This document shows positions 1 through 6,090 of a DNA stretch of 9,393 nt, one piece after another (the stretch's first letter is position 1; each line of letters starts with the position of its first letter). Location of the stretch: assembly GCA_937871705.1 (NCBI GenBank), contig CALMOO010000694.1, positions 1 to 9,393 of the forward strand, written 5' to 3'. A program made the position numbers and the translations under genes. The DNA is from an uncultured Hymenobacter sp. Its GTDB lineage: Bacteria > Bacteroidota > Bacteroidia > Cytophagales > Hymenobacteraceae. The notes under the pieces were generated by a model. It searched no databases, was not told the origin of the DNA, and worked only from the letters and a program-made list of their open reading frames with translations.

Positions 1-796
1 CATGTGGTTTGCCCTTAAAGGTGACAACAACTGGGTGATGCTCTCAACCGAGCGCGTGCGCGAAGTGCAGGAAGCCAATAAGCGCGGCGAAAAGCCCGAT
101 GCGCTGCTGGCGCCGCGCCTGCAAGAAGAAGTAGTGCCCGCCGTTTCGACCCTGATGGAAGGCGAGCTAGACCGCCTCGACGACCAGATAAAAGGTGGCA
201 GCAAGCGCAGCAAGCGCAAGCGCAAAGACCGTGGCGACCGCCCCGAAGCCAGCGCCGCTACCCCCCCCACCAGCGCCGAAGCTGCCACACCCGAAAAGCG
301 TGAGCCCCGTGAAGCGCGTGAGCCGCGCCGCCGTGAGCGCCCCGATGGTGCCAACCCGGGCACTCCTCGGCCGCCGCGCCCCGAGGGCCAGGCCGCCGCG
401 CCTCGTTCCGAGGCCGTGCCCCTGAGCCCCTCGGGTCCGCCCTCCGACGATAATGCCGCGGAGCCGCGCGGCCGTCGGGGCTCAGCGGCCCGCCCGCTCA
501 ACCGGCGTGGCGGCCGCGGCCGCGGCAATAACAGCGAAAGCACGGGTGCCAACCCGGATGCAGCAGCCCGGCCCGAGCAGGAGCGCCCCCGCCGCACTGA
601 GCCCGAAGGGCGCGCGCCGCGCTCGTCGTCGCCGGCCGAAGGTAGCGGGGCGCCTCAGCTGCCCCGCACTCCGCGTGAGGGCAACGACGCCCCCCGCCCC
701 GGCGGCTCATCGCGCGGGCGCGGCCGCCGGGGGGGTAGCGGCCGCCAAGGCAATAGCCCAGGTGGCCCGGGCGGTGCACCCACGGGCAGCAATTAA
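1..796 (+). CDS. ricT: RicT/PSP1-domain protein, C-terminal part with long basic disordered tail (5' end outside window)
   Basis: This is the 3' end of a gene entering from the left; the ATG at position 2 is probably an internal Met. The first 55 or so visible residues (MWFALKGDNNWVMLS, then ERVREVQEANKRGEKPDALL) resemble the end of the PSP1/RicT (YaaT) core. In Bacillus, RicT works with RicA and RicF in an Fe-S complex that influences RNase Y mRNA processing; whether it does so here is inference. From about visible residue 65 the protein becomes low-complexity: a Lys/Arg/Ser patch (67-78), then Pro/Arg/Glu/Ala/Gly-rich sequence with RGG-like stretches at 168-175 and 237-250. This tail is about 200 residues, much longer than in the Bacillus protein. 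It is followed after 36 bases by gldH in the same direction, probably one transcript. Family assignment is from the short core only, so the catalytic or cysteine-bearing part could not be checked. Confidence 0.72.
   Translation, partial: MWFALKGDNNWVMLSTERVREVQEANKRGEKPDALLAPRLQEEVVPAVSTLMEGELDRLDDQIKGGSKRSKRKRKDRGDRPEASAATPPTSAEAATPEKREPREAREPRRRERPDGANPGTPRPPRPEGQAAAPRSEAVPLSPSGPPSDDNAAEPRGRRGSAARPLNRRGGRGRGNNSESTGANPDAAARPEQERPRRTEPEGRAPRSSSPAEGSGAPQLPRTPREGNDAPRPGGSSRGRGRRGGSGRQGNSPGGPGGAPTGSN
194..793 (+). other. Low-complexity RGG/Pro/Arg-rich tail of the RicT-like protein
   Basis: These bases encode about 200 residues dominated by Arg, Pro, Gly, Ala, Ser and Glu with almost no hydrophobic or aromatic residues, so the segment is expected to be disordered. 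It opens with a basic cluster (SKRSKRKRKDRG) and closes with a Gly/Arg segment (SRGRGRRGGSGRQG). RGG-rich tails commonly bind RNA; a role here is inferred. The DNA is extremely GC-rich, with a C8 run at 261-268 and a G7 run at 729-735. Overlapping open frames on both strands are by-products of this composition. Confidence 0.7.
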
Positions 797-832
797 CCAG
801 TACTTACCTACCCGACACAACTGAACACCTGC

Positions 833-1357
833 ATGACCAAGCTGCTCAACTGGCTGGTGGCCCAGCCTCGGCTGGCGCTGCTGGGCCTGGCTTCCTTACT
901 TACGCTTAGCGCCTGCGACCCCAACCGGGTGTACGAGGAAAACGTGGACCTGAAATCGCCCGCCGGCGACCCTTACGTGTGGGACGTGCAGCAGCGGCCC
1001 AGCTTCAGTTTTAACATTGCCGACACGACTGCTCGCTACAACGTGTATTTCAACGTGCGCAATGCCTCGGGCTACGGGTTCTACAATCTTTACCTCAAGC
1101 ACACCCTCACGGGGCCCGATGGCCGCCTGGTAGGCCAGCCGCTGCTGCACCAGATGGTGTTGCTCGACCCGAAAACGGGCGAGCCCTTGGGCTCAGGCGC
1201 CGGCGATATCTTCGACCACCAGTTTCTAGCCCTGCGTAAGGTGCATTTTGCGCGCCCTGGCCTCTACAAGCTAACTATGGAGCAGTACATGCGCCAAAAC
1301 CAGCTGCCCGGTATTATGGCTATCGGGGTGGAGGTAGTAAAAGAGGGGAAGAAATAA
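833..1357 (+). CDS. gldH: Gliding motility lipoprotein GldH
   Basis: This encodes a 174-residue lipoprotein. The signal peptide has a hydrophobic stretch at residues 12-26 and a lipobox LSAC with the acylated Cys at 28. The mature part begins with CDPNRVYEENVDL and carries the GldH pattern: a Trp near residue 50, the YNVYFNVRN segment, NLYLKHTLTGPDG, then GSGAGDIFDH and a C-terminal QYMRQNQLPGI block. In Flavobacterium johnsoniae GldH is a cell-envelope lipoprotein needed for gliding and associated with the type IX secretion/motility apparatus, but relatives also occur in non-gliding Bacteroidetes. It starts 36 bases after ricT with no Shine-Dalgarno sequence, usual for this phylum, and is probably co-transcribed with it. 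A hairpin terminator follows 23 bases after the stop. Length is near that of family members. Confidence 0.88.
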   Translation: MTKLLNWLVAQPRLALLGLASLLTLSACDPNRVYEENVDLKSPAGDPYVWDVQQRPSFSFNIADTTARYNVYFNVRNASGYGFYNLYLKHTLTGPDGRLVGQPLLHQMVLLDPKTGEPLGSGAGDIFDHQFLALRKVHFARPGLYKLTMEQYMRQNQLPGIMAIGVEVVKEGKK

Positions 1358-1380
1358 CGAAATGATAACGAGAGGGTAGG

Positions 1381-1428
1381 AAAGCCACTTGGCCTTGCGA
1401 GTTTATGCAGCAAGGCCAAGCGGCTTTT
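1381..1428. terminator. Rho-independent terminator after gldH, probably bidirectional
   Basis: The arms 1381-1398 and 1410-1427 pair over 18 positions with one A-C mismatch and enclose an 11-base loop. The plus-strand right arm ends in a T run (1424-1428). The hairpin lies between the gldH stop and the 3' end of the convergent reductase gene, so it can serve both transcripts, although the T tract on the minus side is only three or four bases. Confidence 0.8.
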
Positions 1429-1439
1429 CACCTTAGCGG

Positions 1440-2828
1440 CTATAAATTTTTAAATGCCACATTCAGTCCTTCGGCCCAGATAGGGTGGGCAATAACCATA
1501 TCGGCCAGCTGTTGGTAGCGCAGGCGGCCCGCCATAGCTACTTGCAGAATGGTCATGATTTCGCCAGCCTCGGCCCCCAGAATGGCGGCACCAAGCAGGC
1601 GGTCGTCGGGCCCCACGAGTACTTTCCAGAAGCCCGCATCCTGCCCGGTTTGCTGGGCGCGGCTAATGTGCTTGACCTGCGTAATGCTCACGCGGTAAGG
1701 AATTTGCTTTTCCTTGGCTTGCTCTTCGTTCAGGCCAACGCGGGCGAGGGGCGGGTCGGTGAACACGCAGTAGGGTAGGGGCCGCTGCTTGGCCGAGCGG
1801 CGCGCCGAGCCCGATAGATTATCGCGAATCACCCGAAAGTCGTCGTAGCTGATGTGGGTAAACTGCGGCCCGCCGTGCACGTCGCCCAGCGCATAAATGT
1901 GTGGCACATTGGTTTGCAAGCGGCTATTAACCTTGATGTAGCCTTGCTCATCAGTCTTAATGCCGGCCAGTTCCAGGCCCAATTGGTCTGAGTTGGGAAT
2001 GCGCCCCGTGGCTACCAGCAGGTGGCTGCCGTGCAGGCGGCGCTCGCCCTGTCGGGTGTGGGTAGTGAGCGTGTATTGCCCCGCTGCGTTGCGCGCCACG
2101 GCCCGCACCTCAGCATTTAGTACAAACTCGATTTGCTCCGCTTCTAAAGCACCTTGAATAGCCTCGCACACGTCGTTGTCTTCGTGTGCCAGCACTTGGT
2201 CGCCGTGCTCAATGATGCTCACGCGGCTGCCGAAGCGCCGAAACATTTGCCCAAATTCCAGCCCAATGTAGCCGCCACCTAAGATGAGCAAGTGCTCGGG
2301 CACTTCCTCCAGGTTGAGCAGCTCGGTGGTAGTCAGGAAGCCCGTGCCGGCCAGGCCGGGTATTTCGGGCACCGCCGCGCGCGTGCCTGTGTCGATAAAC
2401 ACCTGTTTGGCCGTAATCTCGCTGGCGCGGTCCTGAGTTTCTTGCACCCGCACCTGGTGCGGGCTCTTAAACGCGGCGTGGCCGCGTAGCAGCGTAATAT
2501 TCTCGTGCTCGGGCGCCAGCGACTCAGTGAGGCTACTGCGCGATTCATTTAGCAGCTTGTTTTTGCGCGTCATCACGGCCGGCATATCCACCTGCACCTC
2601 GCTGGCTACCCGGATGCCCAGGGCATCGGCGGTGCGCACCTGATGGGCCCGCGTGGCCGACGCCAGCAGCGTTTTGGTAGGTACGCAGCCGTGGTTGAGG
2701 CACGAGCCGCCCATTTGGGCTTTTTCTACTAAAATGACCTTCTGGCCAACTTCGGCCAGGTACTTCGCCAGCGGGTTGCCGGCTTGGCCAGAGCCAATGA
2801 TGAGAGCATCACACGAATAATCAGGCAT
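1440..2828 (-). CDS. FAD-dependent pyridine nucleotide-disulfide oxidoreductase, mercuric-reductase-like
   Basis: The product is 462 residues when started at MPDYSCDALI. This places the FAD-binding motif GSGQAG at 12-17; the open frame continues 44 codons upstream but that part is not family-like. The redox-active disulfide is C43/C48 in GGSCLNHGCVPTK. An NAD(P)-binding GGGYIGLEFG lies at 184-193, ATGRIPN at 273-279 and the second FAD motif IYALGDV at 311-317. The C-terminal dimerisation domain holds the His-Glu pair H448/E453 in AHPIWAEGLN. This is the complete class I layout shared by lipoamide dehydrogenase, glutathione reductase and MerA. It lacks the N-terminal metal-binding domain and the C-terminal Cys pair of true mercuric reductases, and no mer genes are nearby. 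Databases often label such proteins mercuric reductase, but the substrate is unknown. No lipoyl enzyme genes adjoin it. It diverges from the 2993 lipoprotein across 164 bases. Confidence 0.88.
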   Translation of the reverse strand: MPDYSCDALIIGSGQAGNPLAKYLAEVGQKVILVEKAQMGGSCLNHGCVPTKTLLASATRAHQVRTADALGIRVASEVQVDMPAVMTRKNKLLNESRSSLTESLAPEHENITLLRGHAAFKSPHQVRVQETQDRASEITAKQVFIDTGTRAAVPEIPGLAGTGFLTTTELLNLEEVPEHLLILGGGYIGLEFGQMFRRFGSRVSIIEHGDQVLAHEDNDVCEAIQGALEAEQIEFVLNAEVRAVARNAAGQYTLTTHTRQGERRLHGSHLLVATGRIPNSDQLGLELAGIKTDEQGYIKVNSRLQTNVPHIYALGDVHGGPQFTHISYDDFRVIRDNLSGSARRSAKQRPLPYCVFTDPPLARVGLNEEQAKEKQIPYRVSITQVKHISRAQQTGQDAGFWKVLVGPDDRLLGAAILGAEAGEIMTILQVAMAGRLRYQQLADMVIAHPIWAEGLNVAFKNL

Positions 2829-2992
2829 AAATAACGCATTAGCTGCGGAAAAAAGCAGCACGTGGTATACGCAAAAGCTCAACGGGCGACCGGCATAGTT
2901 GCCGCTCATGCAACGCTTAGTTGGGTATATTGCTCCAAAAGGGGGGTAGGGCACCTCCACCAGTGCTACCCGTCAAAAAACGTACTCACCTT

Positions 2993-3769
2993 ATGGTTCG
3001 ATTATACTCCCTGAGTAGATTAAGTGTGTTGATGCTCCTGCTAAGCAGCTGTTCGGTATACGTGCCCATGCAGGGCGCCGCCCCCGAAATTCGGGGCAAG
3101 GGCGAGCTGGAAGCCATCGGCAGCTGGTCGCTCACCAATCGCTTCGAACTGGGCGCCACCTACTCGCCCCTACCCCACCTGCTGGTGCGCGCTGCCGCCA
3201 GCACCAAGTCGAGCCGGCCCGCGCCCACCGATACCACCACCCACGCCTGGAATAGCCAGTACGAGCTGGGCCTGGGCACCTACTGGCCACTGGGGCCGCA
3301 CTGGCTAATAGGCGGCCTGGCTAGCTTCGGGCAAGCGCATGCCCTGGCGCGCTACCAGGAGGACGGCGCTACGTTTATCCATTTCAGCCCGCTTATTCAG
3401 CACCAGTTCGATGCCACGTATCACAAATACGCGGCCGAGGCTTACCTCACTTGGCAGCCCAGCCCGCAGGTGAGCGCGGGTTTTGCGTATCGGCTGGTGC
3501 AGCTGCACCTTACCGATGTCACCGACCTGGGCCAGCCCGTGCCGGCCACGTCCATTTCGCGCTACGAGCCCATGCTGTTCTTTCGGGTCCGGCCGGGCGC
3601 GAGCGAGCTTTTCCAGCTGCAGGTGGCTTGCGGAGTGTCGGGCACCTTCGGCTACGACGAGCGGTCTGCCGCCGACCGTGCTGACCCAGCCCGGCAGTTT
3701 AAGCTGAGCCGCGGCTATACGTCGCTGGGCTTTGCTATATATCCGCACGTGCTGTGGCGAAAGAAATAG
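2993..3769 (+). CDS. Putative lipoprotein, possible outer-membrane beta-barrel, function unknown
   Basis: This encodes 258 residues from MVRLYSLSRL; an upstream in-frame ATG at 2921 would put 24 charged residues in front of the signal peptide and is unlikely. Residues 7-17 are hydrophobic and the lipobox LSSC gives an acylated Cys20. The mature start (SVYVPMQGAAPEIRGKGELE) followed by many short alternating hydrophobic/polar segments resembles small Bacteroidetes envelope proteins that begin Y-x-P near the lipid anchor and have a KGE segment, then barrel-like strands such as FELGATYSPL and YELGLGTYWPL. That resemblance is structural impression, not a named family. The protein ends in WRKK rather than the terminal Phe of classical porins. 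Its stop codon directly abuts the stop of the next, convergent gene, and no terminator is visible. GC content matches the high-GC neighbours. Confidence 0.75.
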   Translation: MVRLYSLSRLSVLMLLLSSCSVYVPMQGAAPEIRGKGELEAIGSWSLTNRFELGATYSPLPHLLVRAAASTKSSRPAPTDTTTHAWNSQYELGLGTYWPLGPHWLIGGLASFGQAHALARYQEDGATFIHFSPLIQHQFDATYHKYAAEAYLTWQPSPQVSAGFAYRLVQLHLTDVTDLGQPVPATSISRYEPMLFFRVRPGASELFQLQVACGVSGTFGYDERSAADRADPARQFKLSRGYTSLGFAIYPHVLWRKK

Positions 3770-4960
3770 CTACTGCTTACTGTCAAAGAACTTATTCAAC
3801 GGACGCTTAAACAAGCCATTAGTTGTGCCCAGGTACACCGTGTCGCCAAGCTGCGTTAGGTCTGAAAACTCAGCATAGTCCAACCCGTCAGTCTTCAACT
3901 CCCGTAGGCTTAGCTTAGCAGGCCCTAGCCACCGCATGGTAAATAGGTTATTGTTCACGACGCCATGTGTTACACCTACTAAGCTGTCGCCAATGGGGTA
4001 GAAGGTTGAGAAAGTAAGCGCTTGGTTAAAGCCAGTAATTTGCTGCCAGGTTTCGTCATCATTGGTTGACGTATAGAAAGTAGCATCACCAGCGCTACTC
4101 TGCTGAATGGCGTAAACGGTGCCCTGCCATTTATAAACCGTGGTGGGACTCACCGGGCCATTCACTTGCTTTACCGTCCCATCCTGCCGGATTTTATAAA
4201 GCCCGGCGTAATCGCACCAAACCAAGAAGTAGTCGTCAATTGCCCAAAGCTCTTTAAAACTGCGCTCACTTGGGGTAGGAGTAGGTATTCGGATAATTTG
4301 GGAGCTTATTAAGGTCTTCGGCTGTGCTGGTCCTGGTGTTGGGACGGGCGCTGGGCCGGTACTGAGCTTACTTAAGATTAAATTAAATCCTGTATTCGCA
4401 GCAGGATTATCTGTGTAGTAGCTGCATAGCAGATAGTCGTTCCGATTGATGACCCCAAATGGATGCATGGAGCCAACGAGAAAATTCTCGAATCGAACGG
4501 CGTGAGGGTCCAGTTTGCGTAAGTGTAGGTAAGCTATATTGTCGAAATAGCTGGTTGGGTAAATGGTAAGTACTGTATCCGAACTCACATCCCGGTATCC
4601 ACCAGGATTTGCGTAAAAATTCGCGTTCATTGGTATGCGATTTCGGACGTCAAAGGGGGTAGGGTCGGTGAACCAAGTGCGTGACAAATGATTCAGCCCG
4701 GTATAGTAGCCATTCTGAGCCTGTTCTTTTGAGCCAGGTAAGGGTGAGAGCACCTCAAAACGACCAATCGCCTGAATATTAACGGTGTTTGTGCCGGCAG
4801 TTATTCCCACAATGGAGGTCTGATTGCCCCACAATTGTTTCACCGGCATCCAACTATATACTTTGTCCACCTGCACTGTAACCGTCTCGATTTCCTTTTT
4901 ACAGGCCGTGACCAGTGCTAATGTCGCTGTTACTAAAAGAAGCCTTGTAAGCGTGTGCAT
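3770..4960 (-). CDS. Lipoprotein with an Asp-box, possible beta-propeller, function unknown
   Basis: The product is 396 residues from MHTLTRLLLV; an earlier in-frame ATG at 5017 lies within the sucD terminator and is rejected. A short signal peptide ends in the lipobox VTAC, giving Cys20, followed by KKE, a charged start reminiscent of surface-export signals of Bacteroidetes lipoproteins. The body contains a Pro-rich linker (201-214) and, after it, repeated strand-like segments: LWAIDDYFLVW, YAGLYKIRQDG, VYKWQGTVYAI and DTVYLGTTNGLF. STNDDETW at 298-305 fits the Asp-box (S-x-D-x-G-x-T-W) of sialidase/BNR-type beta-propellers, except Glu replaces Gly. A C-terminal propeller of several blades is therefore plausible; enzymatic activity is not implied. 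By eye its GC content is clearly lower than all neighbours, suggesting relaxed evolution or acquisition. It lies downstream of the sucD terminator, so it probably has its own promoter between 4961 and 5000, but no clear -7 box was found. Confidence 0.75.
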   Translation of the reverse strand: MHTLTRLLLVTATLALVTACKKEIETVTVQVDKVYSWMPVKQLWGNQTSIVGITAGTNTVNIQAIGRFEVLSPLPGSKEQAQNGYYTGLNHLSRTWFTDPTPFDVRNRIPMNANFYANPGGYRDVSSDTVLTIYPTSYFDNIAYLHLRKLDPHAVRFENFLVGSMHPFGVINRNDYLLCSYYTDNPAANTGFNLILSKLSTGPAPVPTPGPAQPKTLISSQIIRIPTPTPSERSFKELWAIDDYFLVWCDYAGLYKIRQDGTVKQVNGPVSPTTVYKWQGTVYAIQQSSAGDATFYTSTNDDETWQQITGFNQALTFSTFYPIGDSLVGVTHGVVNNNLFTMRWLGPAKLSLRELKTDGLDYAEFSDLTQLGDTVYLGTTNGLFKRPLNKFFDSKQ

Positions 4961-5000
4961 AGGAAGAAAATAAGCAGGGTAGTGAATATAAAAGGTCCTA

Positions 5001-5030
5001 AAAAAAAGCCCCGGCAATTACCGGGGCTTT
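5001..5030 (-). terminator. Rho-independent terminator of sucD
   Basis: A perfect 10-bp stem (5005-5014 with 5021-5030, AAAGCCCCGG/CCGGGGCTTT) encloses a 6-base loop. On the minus strand it is followed by a run that makes seven T in a row (5007 down to 5001). It lies 26 bases beyond the sucD stop codon and separates sucD from the downstream lipoprotein gene. Confidence 0.9.
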
Positions 5031-5056
5031 CTCTGTATTATGAATGAAGAGTAATA

Positions 5057-5938
5057 CTACTTGCTACCCAGCACTTTCAGCATCGTGTCGCCAATTTCGG
5101 CGGGCGAATCCACGACGTGAATGCCGCACTCGCGCATGATGGCCATCTTGGCGGCGGCCGTGTCTTCGGCACCGCCTACAATGGCGCCGGCGTGGCCCAT
5201 GCGGCGGCCGGGAGGCGCAGTCTGGCCGGCAATGAAGCCCACGACGGGCTTCTTGTTGCCGGTTTCCTTAATCCAGCGAGCGGCTTCAGCTTCCATGCCG
5301 CCGCCGATTTCGCCTATCATCACGATGCCTTCGGTTTCGGGGTCGTTCATGAGCAACTCGACCGCCTGCTTGGTGGTGGTGCCGATGATAGGGTCGCCGC
5401 CGATGCCAATGGCCGTAGTCTGGCCCAGGCCGGCTTTGGTGAGCTGGTCAACCGCTTCGTAGGTCAGCGTGCCCGACTTCGACACAATCCCTACCCGTCC
5501 TTTTTGGAAGATAAAGCCGGGCATGATGCCCACCTTGCACTCGCCGGCGGTGATAACACCAGGGCAGTTTGGCCCAATCATCGTGATGCCGGGCCGGTCT
5601 TTCAGGTAGTGCTTCACGGCAATCATATCCTTGGTCGGGATGCCTTCGGTGATGGTCACGATTGCCTTGATACCCGCCTGTGCGGCTTCCAAAATAGCGT
5701 CGGCGGCAAAAGCTGGCGGCACGAAGATGATGCTGGTATCGGCCTGGGTAGCGGCTACGGCGTCGGCCACGGTGTTGAACACGGGCCGGCCTAGGTGCTC
5801 GGTGCCGCCCTTGCCCGGCGTTACGCCGCCCACCACTTGGGTGCCGTAGTCCATCATTTGCTGCGCGTGGAACGAACCTTCGGAGCCGGTGAAGCCCTGC
5901 ACGATAACCTTGGAATCTTTATTGACGAGAACGCTCAT
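5057..5938 (-). CDS. sucD: Succinate--CoA ligase (ADP-forming) subunit alpha
   Basis: This encodes the 293-residue alpha subunit of succinyl-CoA synthetase, which interconverts succinyl-CoA and succinate with nucleotide phosphorylation in the TCA cycle. Start MSVLVNKDSK matches the family N-terminus; the frame extends 26 codons upstream but that part is unrelated and overlaps the promoter. Residues 11-21 (VIVQGFTGSEG) begin the CoA-binding Rossmann domain, with GPNCPG at 122-127 and SKSGTLTYE at 153-161. The ligase domain carries GGDPIIGT (180-187), and the phosphorylated histidine is H249 in RRMGHAGAI. Length agrees with the usual 289-300. The beta-subunit gene sucC is not adjacent: upstream is a divergent gene and downstream a terminator and an unrelated lipoprotein. 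In many Proteobacteria the two are in one operon, whereas separated genes are common in Bacteroidetes. Confidence 0.97.
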   Translation of the reverse strand: MSVLVNKDSKVIVQGFTGSEGSFHAQQMMDYGTQVVGGVTPGKGGTEHLGRPVFNTVADAVAATQADTSIIFVPPAFAADAILEAAQAGIKAIVTITEGIPTKDMIAVKHYLKDRPGITMIGPNCPGVITAGECKVGIMPGFIFQKGRVGIVSKSGTLTYEAVDQLTKAGLGQTTAIGIGGDPIIGTTTKQAVELLMNDPETEGIVMIGEIGGGMEAEAARWIKETGNKKPVVGFIAGQTAPPGRRMGHAGAIVGGAEDTAAAKMAIMRECGIHVVDSPAEIGDTMLKVLGSK

Positions 5939-5972
5939 GGGCGGCTGACTTGTTGGGAGGAATGAATTGGGG

Positions 5973-5980
5973 CAAAAGTA
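5973..5980 (-). promoter_or_regulatory. Candidate Bacteroidetes -7 promoter box for sucD
   Basis: Read on the minus strand these bases are TACTTTTG, an exact match to the Bacteroidetes primary sigma-factor -7 consensus TAnnTTTG. The box lies 34 bases upstream of the sucD ATG, which predicts a leader of roughly 25-30 bases. No convincing -33 TTTG was found at the expected distance, so support comes from the -7 box and its position. Confidence 0.5.
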
Positions 5981-6042
5981 GGGCCGGAGGCGGGCATTCT
6001 GCGCATTCAGTATCACCGCGCGCTCAGCCTACGCGTGTTCCG

Positions 6043-6050
6043 TACCTTTG
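6043..6050 (+). promoter_or_regulatory. Candidate Bacteroidetes -7 promoter box for the cysteine synthase-family gene
   Basis: TACCTTTG exactly matches the -7 consensus TAnnTTTG and lies 40 bases before the ATG at 6091. The leader between them is AT-rich (TTTATTTATTTTCC) and ends in CCTACCCCCC directly before the start. A -33 element is not recognisable. Together with the oppositely oriented box at 5973-5980 this gives a compact divergent promoter region. Confidence 0.5.
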
Positions 6051-6090
6051 CGGCCCCAATTGCTACTTTATTTATTTTCCTACCCCCCGC

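Noticed and set aside
195..824. Two additional plus-strand frames and one minus-strand frame over the ricT tail
   Set aside because: The Arg/Pro/Ala-rich translations arise from very high GC. The main frame is continuous with the recognisable RicT core, so these are shadows.
1381..1428. The inverted repeat after gldH as an insertion or attachment site
   Set aside because: Its position between two convergent stops and its T run fit a terminator; no direct repeats or mobile gene accompany it.
2829..2960. An N-terminal extension of the reductase starting at 2960
   Set aside because: The extra 44 residues precede an FAD motif that should lie near the N-terminus and would cover the divergent spacer. 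The start at 2828 fits the family.
5117..5794. A 225-codon open frame on the plus strand opposite sucD
   Set aside because: It is the complement of a certain sucD gene, has no family resemblance or start signal, and follows from GC-rich third positions keeping the antisense frame free of stops.
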